From assembly GCA_028753945.1 (NCBI GenBank), contig JAPNXP010000002.1:4154001-4218000 (forward strand): a stretch of 64,000 bases of DNA, in the 5' to 3' direction. Source of the DNA: Hexactinellida sp. DTS-2022 (lineage: Eukaryota; Porifera; Hexactinellida). The position numbers and the translations under genes were made by a program. The notes under the pieces are model-generated. The model was not told the origin of the DNA and searched no databases. It saw only the letters and a list, made by a program, of their open reading frames with translations. Numbering within the stretch: position 1 is the stretch's first letter; each line of letters starts with the position of its first letter. Of the stretch, positions 32,789 through 43,675 are shown piece after piece.

Positions 32789-35255
32789 TTAAGGTTAAAT
32801 TACGGCAGATTCACCCAAAAAAACACATGAATTGAGTTTTGAAGGTGGGATTTTGAATTTCACATATATGATGGAAGACATTATAGCTATATCGAAACTG
32901 AAAACAAAATCTAATTATCTTCTATAAATTCGAAATTATTTGGCTTGCAGTATTATGCTAATACAAAAGTCCCATAGGGGGATTTTTTCAGACTCCACCT
33001 GATAAGTGTGTGGTTTGCAAGATCATTATTCGCTAAAGACCTGTACTGTGCAGGGCTTTACATAAATCATTGATTTTGATTTTAAATCAAAATCATTCAA
33101 AAATTCGTGATGTAAAATCAATCAAAATCAATTCATTCAAAATGTGAGATTGAAAAAATCAATCATCAAATCATTTTTGATTCACCACAAAATCATCAAA
33201 AATCAAAATCAAATCATTTCCAATTACGATGATATAATTTTTTTGTTACTCCCGACCGAATACTAATTTACACAGAATAACACATTTTTTATAGGTGATC
33301 TAAGAATCTTAATCAATATAATAGCTATAATAAAAATACATGTAACTATAAATTAGTAATCCTTTTCAGATGTACCTATTAAAAGGTCAAATTAACTAAT
33401 TCCGAGGAGACTAATAAGCGGAGTCGATAGTAATAGTGTAAACGTTAGTATATTTCACCCATTAAACCGGAGCAATCTAAGTATAAGGGTATTGGGTTGT
33501 TTCTGGTCAAACTTTGGATTCGATTTAGCTGAGTGATTGTAGTTTCAAACGGGGGTGAAGTGGAACGATAAAATATACATAGACCCGCAATTGTATTTAA
33601 CGTATTCATACTACTATAACCTGCTGAAGTGGAAGAACATATAACATAAATATGGGTTAGTATTACTTAGTAAAATTATTAACGGTGATTCCAATCGTGA
33701 TTAATTGACATATCCGGGAAATCGGTTTCTCTTGTACGAAAATTTTTTTTGCAGATTATTATACCTTTATATTATATTTTCTAAAATTCAATCAAAATTT
33801 GGTGGAAAAATTCTAGGAACACCGATATTTACGTAATTTCACACCTCCATATATGGTATCTTCTGGATTACATAGCAAATTTCTGCGAAAATTATTTGTA
33901 ATATGTGCATAAAAGTAAAGCTAATATAATTTTTAATGTAAATACAGCGGGGATATTACAAAACACGTAAGATTATATAATAAAGTCATAAGGTGGAGTA
34001 TTACGGCAAATATTCACCTAACATTCAAATGGTTGTATCTCAAAATAATAAAACAGGCATTTTGATGATACAGAAACCTTAGTTTTGGGATTTTGAAATA
34101 ATAAAGATGAAAAATTGGAACTGCATTCTTTTCAATATACTTAGAGGAACAAAAAATCGGAAGTAGAATATGCAATTAGGGATTTGAAAAAATTTAATGA
34201 TAGAAAATTAACGAAAAAATGCACATTATTGAAGAAAACTAGACATAATTTCGTAAAATGTAAAGCAAGCGGAAAAGAAAAATTAAATTCAATGTTATCG
34301 CTCGTTTAGAATATTCAAAAGTAATTCAATTTGATAAATAACCATTAGATAGAAGTTGGGAAGAACTCCTACTAAGTCAACTTAAGCATATTATACTGTG
34401 TTATAGTCTATGGGAAGCCATTTATAGAATTCTCTTATTATTTTAGTTTCATAATGAAAATTGATTTTTTTTTAATCTAGTTATTCTTAGAAATGCATAT
34501 AAAGATGCTGTTAAAAATCTTAGGCTGTTACGCTGAAGCAATAAAAAGTTACTATATTAAATTTCAAATCGCGATTGGAATCACCCTTAACAGAGCAGAA
34601 AAATGATTTGATTTAAATAAAAATCAAATCATTAACTTTTCACAAATCAATCAAAATCAAATCATTCTAAAAATGAAATGGAAAAAATCAATCATCAAAT
34701 CATTGAATGTTACCCAAAGATCAATCATAAATCATTGATTTGATTTGAAAAAAAATCATCAAATGATTTATGTAAAGCCCTGGTACTGTGTGATCTATCA
34801 GATAGATCATCGTTATGGGCGGTTGGTGGGCGGTTTAGAATTTTGATAAGATCTAAATAAAAAATATTGCGACCTTTTGAAACCAAAAAATGAATAAAAA
34901 AGTCATCTTTTCATGCGAAATTTGATAAAATGCTTGATAAAAAAATTCCAAGTCATAATTCAAAAATGTAAACCGTCTACCAACTCCTTACGCTTATAAT
35001 CTTTGAATATTGATTCTGATAACAAACATTGATGGCCGCATTGCCAAATTACCGCATAATATCTACCACCACTTTTGGAAATCGCACTATGGGAGATTTG
35101 TATTAGCCAAATTTTGAAACCGACAAAAAATAAAAAGTATAATAGTTAGGGACATTTTCTTTTTGGTTTATTGATTTGTATCGTATGGGTATATATTTCT
35201 CACAATTACAGATTAATACAAGAACTTTCATTCACGTGGGGTAATTTAACCTTAA
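32789..35255 (-). mobile_element. Family X, copy 3, split by hAT
   Basis: Opens TTAAGGTTAAATTACGGCAG and closes GGGGTAATTTAACCTTAA, in the opposite orientation to copies 1, 2 and 5. The halves 32789-33050 and 34783-35255 join into a typical ~740-bp copy once the hAT and one target copy are removed. Confidence 0.88.
33051..34782. mobile_element. Non-autonomous hAT element, 1,732 bp
   Basis: CAGGGCTTTACATAAATCAT / GATTTATGTAAAGCCCTG ends; exact duplication GTACTGTG (33043-33050, 34783-34790). Both ~200-bp subterminal zones are packed with AAATCAAAATCAAATCATT words, which in hAT elements can be transposase-binding repeats. 33380-33440 includes a pogo-like fragment (AATAAGCGGAGTCGA). No transposase frame. 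Confidence 0.93.
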
Positions 35256-35610
35256 ATTAATTTAGAATGTTTATTTTATTTGTTTGTAATAGTTGTTTTT
35301 GTTTATAATTAATTAAAGTTGTGTCCCTGCAATTGTTAATATTATAACCATTTGCTGAGTTGGGAAATTATTGGATTAGGAAAAACTAGTCAAATCAGTT
35401 AGATACCCTGGAAAATGGGGTACTGGTATAACTTGCCTTAATTATCAGTAATTAAGTTAATTAATTTAAAAGGGATAACTATTGCGGATAGAATATAAAA
35501 TAGAGTGAAAGACGTTCAAAACAGGTAATCAAATCAGAAATTGTTATATACCAGCGTCCCAAAACAATATAAATTAGCACATCTATGTCTCGATGGTTTA
35601 TCTATATTAG
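35256..35610. other. No gene seen
   Basis: A+T-rich sequence without recognisable content. Confidence 0.35.
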
Positions 35611-35968
35611 GCCACATAAAATAAATTACTTGTTTATCATCCATATTTTTCGAGAAAATTGGGACGGCGGACGGGATTTTATTTTTATTTTTTATTCCCA
35701 TTAATATGCAAATAACATCATCCTATGCCAAAAATAAATATAAATTTTTAATTTAATTAGAAAATAACATGACAATGCCCAAATAATTAAAATAATGCTC
35801 TAAAGTATAGGACTTATTAAAAATTTATGCATGGTAGGTACTTTACACAAGTTTATTGCTTATATTTTGTACGATTGTGTTCATAAGATAATAATAAAAT
35901 TGATCCGGGCGGATAGTAAAAATTGGGGCGGGCGGGGATGATAAACAAGTTATTCATTTTATACGGCC
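35611..35968. mobile_element. Inverted-repeat element related to the Mutator-like termini
   Basis: GGCCACATAAAAT...CTTGTTTATCATCC on the left is mirrored on the right (GGATGATAAACAAGTTATTC...ATACGGCC), with ~50-bp ends containing G+C-rich CGGCGGACGGG / CGGGCGGGG. The left end aligns without gaps for ~33 bp, then through TTTTTCGAGAAA, to 61436-61700 just 5' of the Mutator-like transposase. Non-coding. Confidence 0.65.
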
Positions 35969-35996
35969 TTATGATGTAAAATAATAGTATGTTCTT

Positions 35997-36268
35997 AAAT
36001 TCATAATAAAAAGTAAAAATAAGCCAAAATTACTTTTATAGTAGTGTCTCAAAATATGACTGTATAAATTCTAATAACACATCCATGGTTTGCTAATACA
36101 ATGTCTCAAAATCTCACGCGTCTCATTCTTGAATTAAATTTATAATAAAAATTAAAATACGGAAACAATTCCTTTTATAGTGTCTCAAAATATCACTGTA
36201 AATTTCTAATAGCACATCCATGGTTTGCTAATACAATGTCTCTGAATCTCACGCGTCTCAAAATATCA
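35997..36268. repeat. ~137-bp tandem pair
   Basis: Both copies carry TTTTATAGTAGTGTCTCAAA-like starts, CACATCCATGGTTTGCTAAT and TCTCACGCGTCTCA. Confidence 0.82.
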
Positions 36269-36518
36269 TGCAACAGCTCTAAGTTCCTAGATATACCAAT
36301 AATCTATTTCAAGATATATTGTAAAGTTCAATATGGTATAAAACAATTTTCTTCATGATTGCAACCGCTCTGTACCATTTTTATAGGAATATTTTTAAAG
36401 ACCAGATGCCGGACTAAATGACGGACTTTTTGAGAATGATACAATAGATTAAGAGTCAAAAAAAATTTATGCACAACAAATAGTACATATCTCAAAATCT
36501 CTAAGTTTTCTTTCATCT

Positions 36519-37950
36519 AAAAGGCCTCGGACCTTCTGAAAACATTATTTGATAATTTTCTATCCACTTTCATTTCCAGGAAAATTGAGTAGTTATCAAT
36601 GCGATGTTAGTGCCAATATAGTTAGTACTAACTAGCTACCTATACGTAATAGAGCGTTTAATTGATATCTTGCTTACTTTCAATACTACACCAATGACTT
36701 TCAGGAATTTTTTCAAAGGTGAGAAATTCCAACTTATCATTCTGACAGTGTTGAAGGTAAGCACGATATCAATTAAAACGCTCTATTACGTAAAGGTAGC
36801 TTGTTAGTACTAACTATACTGGCACTAACTTCGCATTGATAACTACCCAATTTTCCTGGAAATCAAAGTGAATAGGAAATTCTCAATTTAGGAGATAGAA
36901 TATCAAATTTTCGACACCCGATGACCCCCAATTATTATTGCGTTTTTGGACAGTACTAATTATTCTAAGAAGGACGTAGATGAACAGAATTTCAAAAATC
37001 GAAAAATTTGAATTAGATATTTATAGTCAATGTTTAGCCTAAAAGTGAATCCATACTAGATAATGTAAGAGCAGGCAATTTACTCTATTAGGCGCAAGTT
37101 CTGTAATAGTGCTAATTTAACTCTTTACTATTAGTGACATCAGATCCGCCACGTACATTTGTCAGAATCAATTTAATTTTTTTTTTCTACAGATTTTCAA
37201 ATAATTGCTCAAATTTTAACAATATTTGGCTCTTATTAATTATTAACTCTATAACTTTGTATTACAGTTGAAAATCGACGCGGCGGATCTGGTAGCTCTA
37301 CTGATAAGGATCATTTTTGAGGGATACTTTTTTTTTCTCCGACTTATACTTTTTGAGATAACCTATACATATACAAGGTCACTCCCCGGAAATTCTTCCG
37401 GAATGTATTTGTACAAAATGACGGTGATTTTGACCTTTAGTGACGTCAAAAAGGTCAAATAAATGGCCGAATCAAATTTTTCTTTCGGATTTGGATAGAT
37501 GGCATGTCAAAGTATTGCTAGGAGTGGCTTAATTAAAATATATCATTTTTCATGAATTTACAATAATTCAGGATTCTATGGCCATCTTTTTCTATAAGAC
37601 GATGATTTTGACCTTTGGATGATGTCCAAAAGGTTAAAAATGTCCGAATCCAATTTTCCTTTCGGATTTGGATAGATAGTCTATCAAAGTATATTTGGAA
37701 TGCTTAAAGAAGCATTTTGCATGTTTTGATAATATACATTCAATTTGATATTCTATCTCCTTAATGCTAAATACAATGATTCGTCATTTAGTTCCATATT
37801 CACATACCTTGCTGTAACTTGGAAACTATATGAGCTAGAGATACAAACTTTGTTGTGAATATATAGCTAATAAAATAAGCTTATCGATTCTAATATAAAA
37901 ATTTAGGGGTTCAGTAGCCTTTTCCAGTAGGTCCGAGGCCTAAATTAGGC
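36519..37950. repeat. Element-like region bounded by GGCCTCGGACC inverted repeats
   Basis: AGGCCTCGGACCTTCTGAAA (36521) and its inverted relative CAGTAGGTCCGAGGCCTA (37924) frame the region. TTTGATATTCTATCTCCT at 37742 is the inverse of 36889-36906. The frame at 37268 has no ATG at its first codon and no motif. Confidence 0.45.
36565..36870. repeat. Long inverted repeat, ~117-bp arms
   Basis: CACTTTCATTTCCAGGAAAA ... TTTTCCTGGAAATCAAAGTG, with the arms matching nearly throughout (TAGTTAGTACTAAC, TACGTAATAGAGCG) around a ~72-nt centre. Confidence 0.9.
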
Positions 37951-37955
37951 AGTTA

Positions 37956-40290
37956 AGATGTACGAGAATTACCCGGAAATACGACATATCTAACATCCGA
38001 TTTGGATTTACTTCCATCTGTGATGGTGAAATACAAAAGCTTCAGTGTTTTGTTTGTGGTGAGGTTTTATCGAATGAAGCTTTGAAGCCTTCAAAACTCA
38101 GTCGACATTCACAAACGAAATACAGAGATTTGATTTTAAAGCCGATAGAGTTTTTCCAAAGAAAGAGTGACGAATTTAAAGGCAGCCAGATACAAATGTA
38201 TGTTTCCACTCAAACAAATGTTTCAGCACTGCGAGCTTGATACAAGGTATCTCTACGTATTTCCAAGGCATAAAATCCTACATTATTGGAGAACAGCTGT
38301 TGATTGGATGTATTGGTGATGTTTGCCAAGAAATGTTCTGTCAGTCTGCAGCAAAGATAACTGCCCGGGTTCCACTTTCAAACGATACCGTTGCTAGAAG
38401 AATCGGGGATCTTGCTTGTGACATGGAAGAATAACTGATAGAAAAAAGTAAATCAGCCAAATGGTATTCTTTACAGATTGATGAATCTACTGACGTGGCG
38501 AATTCAGAGTTGCACGCGGGGTGGGCTGGCCCGAAAACCGTGCTGACCAGACCGCGTGCCCGATTTTAATTATCAGTCCGCGGGCTTTTCGGGCCGATAA
38601 TCTTTGTTGCGGGCCGTTGGCCCGCAACACCCCGCAATAGACCCGCACAATACGTTTTACTGAACAATGGTCAGGACAGTCAAGTAGCTCAATGACCAAT
38701 TAACTCAACATTTTGTTAAACTTTAACAATTTACCCCAATTACTGTAATACTATTTTCAGATCATAATCCTTGTTATGTCTTTGTTGTTTGTTCGTCTAA
38801 ACTTTAGAATGAAATCATTATTATATTAAACCAGGGACCTGATTGCATGAATGGAGTATATTGCGCTTTCCGAGCATTTATGTACAATGTACTTCGTTAT
38901 GTAAATTTAAGGGAATACACAAATTACTTCATTATTTGCGGGCCTGTTGCTGGTTTTGGGGCGGGCCGCGGGCCTATTTTTCATATTGGCCCGCGGGCCG
39001 TGCGGCCTGCTGGTCAGTTTAACCTAAATGGCGGGCCGCGGGACGGGCTGCGGTTACAAATGTGGGCCCGCGTGCAACTCTGGGCGAATTATGCTATTTT
39101 GCTATTATATATCCATTTCGAGCATTGTGGTAAGGTGAAAGAAGAGTATCTCTGTTCGATTTCATTGCCAACAAATACAACTAGTTCTGAAATTTTCAAA
39201 GCTAGGAATAACTATATCGTTGATCAATCAGGACTAACTTGGAAATTTTGAGTTGAAGTATGTACTGACGGAGCGGCTGCAATAACTGGACGACATTCCG
39301 ACGTTGTTACAAAGAAGTAGCACCAGAATGCGAGTCAACACATTGTATTATTCACCAAGAAAGCCTAGCTACAAGGAAGATGTCAGCGGAACTCAAACAT
39401 GTACTTTATGAAGTTGTGAAGGTTGTGAAATATGTCAAGGGGAATGCTTTGAATTCACGCTTATTTGCTTCCTTGTGTGATCAGATGGGGGCTGACCATA
39501 TTCGACTCCTCTTGCATGCTGAAGAACGTTGGCTATCCAGAGGAAAAGTTTTATCAAGAGTTTTTGAGTTACGAAACCAACTAACAATATTTCTGAGGGA
39601 TAAAAGACCCAAATGGGCCGAACCTTTTGGAGATATAAACTGGAATGCAAAACTTGCATATCTGTCTAATATATTCACAATACTTAATGAGCTCAACAGG
39701 TCAATGCAGGGTAGGATGGGAACAAATTTTATAACATCAAACAAAATTGACGGTTTTAAGCGAAATCTAGTTGTATGATATGTTTCCAAATTTAGCAGAA
39801 ACCATAGCTAGTGACAATGGACTTGATGGTACATCTTTAAGAAATGTCACGGGGGAAAATTTGAAATCACTAGTTGAGCGTATTGAATTTGACTTCCCCA
39901 AAGAGCAGGATCCTAGAAAAGGAAACAGTTGGATCTGTAATCCATTTTTGCCGTTAAAGGATAATTTGAGTGTTAATTTAGAAGACAATTTATTGCACCT
40001 GGCTGGGGATGTAGGATTGAAAAATATTTTTGACAGTCAAGTAACACTCGCTGAATTTTGGATAAAATTTAGACCAGTATATCCAGAACTTTGCGAGCTG
40101 GCTCTGAAATTTATTCTCCCATTTTCATCTACTTACCTTGTGAGATGGGATTTTCAACAATGAGCGTTCTAAAATAAAGTATAGAAATTCACTGCATATT
40201 AGGTCTCCATTACGTGTCGCACTCTCCTCAATCGAGCCAAGACTCGATGAGCTCTTCAAATCGAAGCAGGCGCACAGTTCGCATTAATTA
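37956..40290 (+). pseudogene. ZBED5-like hAT transposase, disrupted
   Basis: Frames in order: 37962-38240 has a BED-type zinc finger (CFVCGE, then KPSKLSRH; the last ligand is Tyr, not His) and KPIEFFQRKSDEFK. 38237-38504 has IPLSND-like VPLSNDTVARRIGDLACDME and QIDESTDVA. The frame is then split by a hAT MITE (38505-39082) and continues YAILLLYIHF, SLPTNTTSSEIFKARNNYI and VCTDGAAAITGRHS. 39380-39778 has LLHAEERWLSRGKVLSRVFELR; after another shift, FWIKFRPVYPELCELALKF, then GFSTM-type dimerisation text to ~40285. Many stops and at least four frameshifts. Motif order matches the ZBED5/SCAND3-like branch of hAT. The right terminus (GTTTGAGAAGCACTG) ends at 40482; no left terminus was found. Confidence 0.9.
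38505..39082. mobile_element. 578-bp GC-rich hAT MITE inside transposase
   Basis: CAGAGTTGCACGCGGG / CCCGCGTGCAACTCTG, exact duplication GGCGAATT (38497-38504, 39083-39090). Removal restores the host reading frame. Subterminal GGGCCCGCGGGCC-like palindromes are frequent. The frames at 38487 and 38847 are not genes. Confidence 0.93.
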
Positions 40291-40484
40291 TAAACGCTTT
40301 ATAAGTTTATATATTTTACCTTTGATTAAAGACAATTGATAAATTACACGTATTCATAAATGCTGAAACATAACAATATACAAATATTACTAAGGACGAA
40401 ACTGCGCGAAGATACACGTGGTACGTATAATTGTGATAACGATATTGTTGGTCCGCGACTTGAAAAAGTTTGAGAAGCACTGAT

Positions 40485-40773
40485 CTATGTGATAAATCGC
40501 ACAGAATATGTCTCTTAGTTTAGCTAATAATGTTCTTGCAAACCACACACTTATCAGGTGGAGTCTGAAGAAATCCCCCTATAGCACTTTTGTATTACCA
40601 TAAAACTCCACGCCCCATAAATCGAATTTAGAGAAGATAATTCGAATTTGATTTCGTTTTCAATTTCGATATAGCTATGATGTCTTCTATCATATATGTG
40701 AAAATCAAACACCAAACTTAAAAACGAAATTTATGTGTTTTTTTGCAAGAATCTGTCTTAATTTAACCTTATT
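40485..40773 (+). repeat. Family X, copy 4 (right part only)
   Basis: Begins abruptly at the hAT terminus with GTGATAAATCGCACAG and runs to AATTTAACCTTA. Contains CACACTTATCAGGTGGAGTC. The left half was not found on the other side of the hAT relic. Confidence 0.8.
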
Positions 40774-40975
40774 ATATAAGATATAGCTATATAAATGTAT
40801 TTCTTAATTAAATAATTACACAGCTTGCACAGAGCGTAAATATCATGTAGGTTTTCTACTCACAGTGTGCATTATAATGCAGTGTTGTCCATCTAATCAG
40901 CGCAACAACGAAACATGCTTGTAATACAGTATTCTGGTTCTTTCTATTATAGATTGTATTGTACTACTAACTGCG

Positions 40976-41875
40976 AAGTCTCATCCAAGAAAATTCCATT
41001 CTGGAGCAGAGAAGAGGAAAGAGAGAGAGAACAGTAGGAGAGAGAGAGATCTTCAATGTGCTAAGGAATCTAGTTGAGATTGACCACACGAATCAGGAAA
41101 CTCAAGCTCGAGAGGCTACAATTGATGTAGATTTCAGCAACCTTAGATAGCTCTTAAAACATTTGAAGAAAATTAAGGATTCATGGAGTGCGAAATTGAA
41201 TGAATCGGAAATTGTACCTTCTGCAATGGGCATTCCATCTGAGTTTCGGATCCACAGGAAAAGAAAATCCCAAAACTTTCTTTGATGAAACTCCAGGAAA
41301 TGATGAACCAAAAGTTCAATATCAGTTGCTGCGGAATTTGAGAAAGAAACCTTCGATGTCATTATGGAGTCTGTATTTAGATGGAATTTCGAAACGTTTT
41401 AAAACTGCTGAGAATATCAAATCGTTGTTTTGCTTCTTGTGGATGTACTTGGAAATGAATGGGGAGGAAATTTCAAAATCTTGTGAGGAATTTGCAATGT
41501 TTACTTCTTTGTTGTCTGTGAGGAGGATCATATTAGTGAAAAATTGCATTTGATGTCAATTCATCATGCCAACTTTGGCGAAAAACACTAAAGCCAATAG
41601 ATTTGTTGAATATAATTCACATCAAAATTTGTAAGAGATTTTTAGCAACATATCTATAGCGCATCGCATTTTCGGCACACTCCCGAATACAATTTCCCTG
41701 GTTAACGAACTTTTAGCAAGCTTTCCTAGATTAAATTCTACCTTCGAAGCACAATGGGACAGGAAAGGCTGAATGACAAAGCAGTACTTAGCATAGGAAG
41801 TGACGTGGACAGAAAGGTAGACTTCGGAACTGTTATAAATTAATTTGCTCAGAGAATAGCCAGAAAGGCCTACTT
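40976..41875 (+). pseudogene. hAT transposase relic (TTF/ZMYM1-like branch)
   Basis: Frames interrupted by stops and shifts. Recognisable pieces in order: FEKETFDVIMESVFRWN (41330-41385), FKTAENIKSLFCFL (41398-41440), then SIAHRIFGTLPNTISLVNEL and FEAQWDRKG (41650-41770), which fill the place of the hAT C-terminal dimerisation block, with its acidic/Arg/Phe core largely lost. The closing text through ~41875 fits the same family tail. Assignment rests on motif order rather than strong identity. The catalytic aspartates are not identifiable. Confidence 0.55.
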
Positions 41876-42593
41876 TTGTGAAGATGCTGAATATATGTAT
41901 GCTAATAATTATATAAATAGTTTAGTTTGAAAACATTTCGATCTGTCGGGGTGCGGATTGGAATTGACTCGAAAACGTAAATTGAGAAAACCTTTGGGAA
42001 GAAAATCAAGGGTACTCAACAGTCTTTTCAGTACTTCACTGTAATTATTCTCTAAACAATTTAAGATGTAGAAATCAGTGAATATTTTTGGGCCCCAAAT
42101 TTTAAAGTCTCGGGGTCCCTTTTGGCTCTCCGCGGCCCTGGTTTCATGCATATTTTCACTAATTTGTCGGAGGTGACATTCGCAGAAGCGATATGAGATG
42201 CATTAATAGGCTAGTGGGAAAGGTTTCAGTGTCTATAGAAGGTGGTGGATTCGAAATTTAATCAAGGATAGATACAAGTAGTGAATATCCCTCAAAGTTA
42301 CATGAGAAATTGAAAACATGTCACCTTTAAAATAATATTTACGGATAAATGAAATTAGGCTGACTAGAACGTATCAACTTCAATTAAACGACTTGGAAAA
42401 CCAGGACGCATAATAATTAAAGTTAATTCATCAGGGTACCATGAGGACCACGTTTTATGTACTATAGAGAGAAAAGGTAACTTAACATGTAACTCCTGGA
42501 AATTTTGAATCTTAAACCTTCATTTTCTTCAGTTTCTGACTTGAGACTAAATGTCACCGCTTGATTGAGGAGCTCGTCAACCTTGCATTCTCG
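41876..42593. other. No gene; possible hAT end
   Basis: GCTCTCCGCGGCCCTG at ~42127-42142 is a plausible right end of a hAT element (inward CAGGGCCGCGGAGAGC). No partner was identified. The rest is without signal. Confidence 0.35.
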
Positions 42594-43675
42594 AGATAGA
42601 CGGCTGCGTCCGTTGGTAGAGTGAAATGAATAATATAGTGGACATCCAGGATTCCAGGTAGTGTAGCTGGCACTGGTCCATCTCTCAGCTTAGGACGACT
42701 TCAAGCATCTCTCGATAACACTCGTCTCCATTCGGGACTCTATGCATATACAGTAATACCTCGTTATTCGCTGTGTTTTTTACGCGTTTCGTTATACGCG
42801 GAACGATTTTTTATAACCAAAACTTTTTACGCGACCCTCAACTCGTTTTACGCGGTTTATCTAAGATTTTTATACTATTAAATCTCTTTTTTTGGAGATT
42901 TTAGATAATCTTTCAGATTTAGTAGTAACAAAGCGGTTCTACAATTACAAAAAAACAAAAAATGATGATTAGGGATAGTTGATAGTTAGGAATATGTATT
43001 TGTCATATAGTAAGTTCATCCAAATATATTATTAGTCAAATGAATACATATTTGCTTCACTATACACACTAAAGATATCCGGTTGTGGGAGGTACCCGTA
43101 GGTATAGGGCTTCGGTGTGAAGGAAATTTTAATTCCCTTCACAACACAATTCCCTTTCTGTGGGAATTCCCAAGTATTCTCACTAGTTGGTTTCTATCAG
43201 GATTCCCATAGATTAAAATAATTTCCATTCCAATCCCATAATGTAAATCCCATGGGATTTACATACACATGAAAACCTTGGCTATCTGAGAGGTCCTGAT
43301 GTTGGAGGTTTGAGTGTTTAAACACTATGTATTTAAAATTTTATTCGATGTTGATAATATTTAGAAACGCAACTATTGGTTTAATCTGAGCTACTGTGAG
43401 AATAGACCGTTTTTTTTACGCGATTTCGTTTACGCGGGCTTTTCAAGGAACCCATCTACCGTGTAAAAAGAGGGATACTTGTATTCGATATCTTCCTCTC
43501 TAAAATGCATCGGGAATACATATACAACTTTCAGCTCATCAACATCTTCTCTGTCTATAGCTCGCAGCCTAGTGAGTTTCAGTTCATCTGGCTCAAGTGG
43601 CATCTTGAAAAATGGAATTCTGTCATTCGTGTCGCAATTGCCCCTGCATGCTGGGGCAGAACAATTGTTCTGCAT
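42594..43675 (-). pseudogene. THAP-domain fragment, split by pogo-like MITE
   Basis: Reading leftward from ATG at 43675: NCSAPACRGNC (first zinc ligands), IPFFKMPLEP, LTRLRAIDRED, then VFPMHFREEDIEY, the THAP C2-CH layout with the third cysteine replaced by Phe. At 43482 the MITE 42751-43481 interrupts. Beyond it, from 42748, the same strand continues with two stops and then SRPKLRDGPVPATLP, a motif that follows the THAP domain in P-element-type and other THAP proteins. So it is a THAP protein or THAP transposase 5' part, inactivated by insertion and mutation. No catalytic region was seen. Confidence 0.75.
42751..43481 (+). mobile_element. Pogo-like non-autonomous element, 731 bp, complete
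   Basis: CAGTAATACCTCGTTATTCG left; GTGTAAAAAGAGGGATACTTG right. TA at 42749-42750 and 43482-43483. TACGCG-type words are frequent near both ends. A rearranged copy is at 6071-7106. Non-coding. Confidence 0.85.

Noticed and set aside
38487-39251. Frames on both strands at 38487 and 38847
   Set aside because: Mostly inside the GC-rich MITE 38505-39082; only the last ~55 codons of the second belong to the hAT relic.
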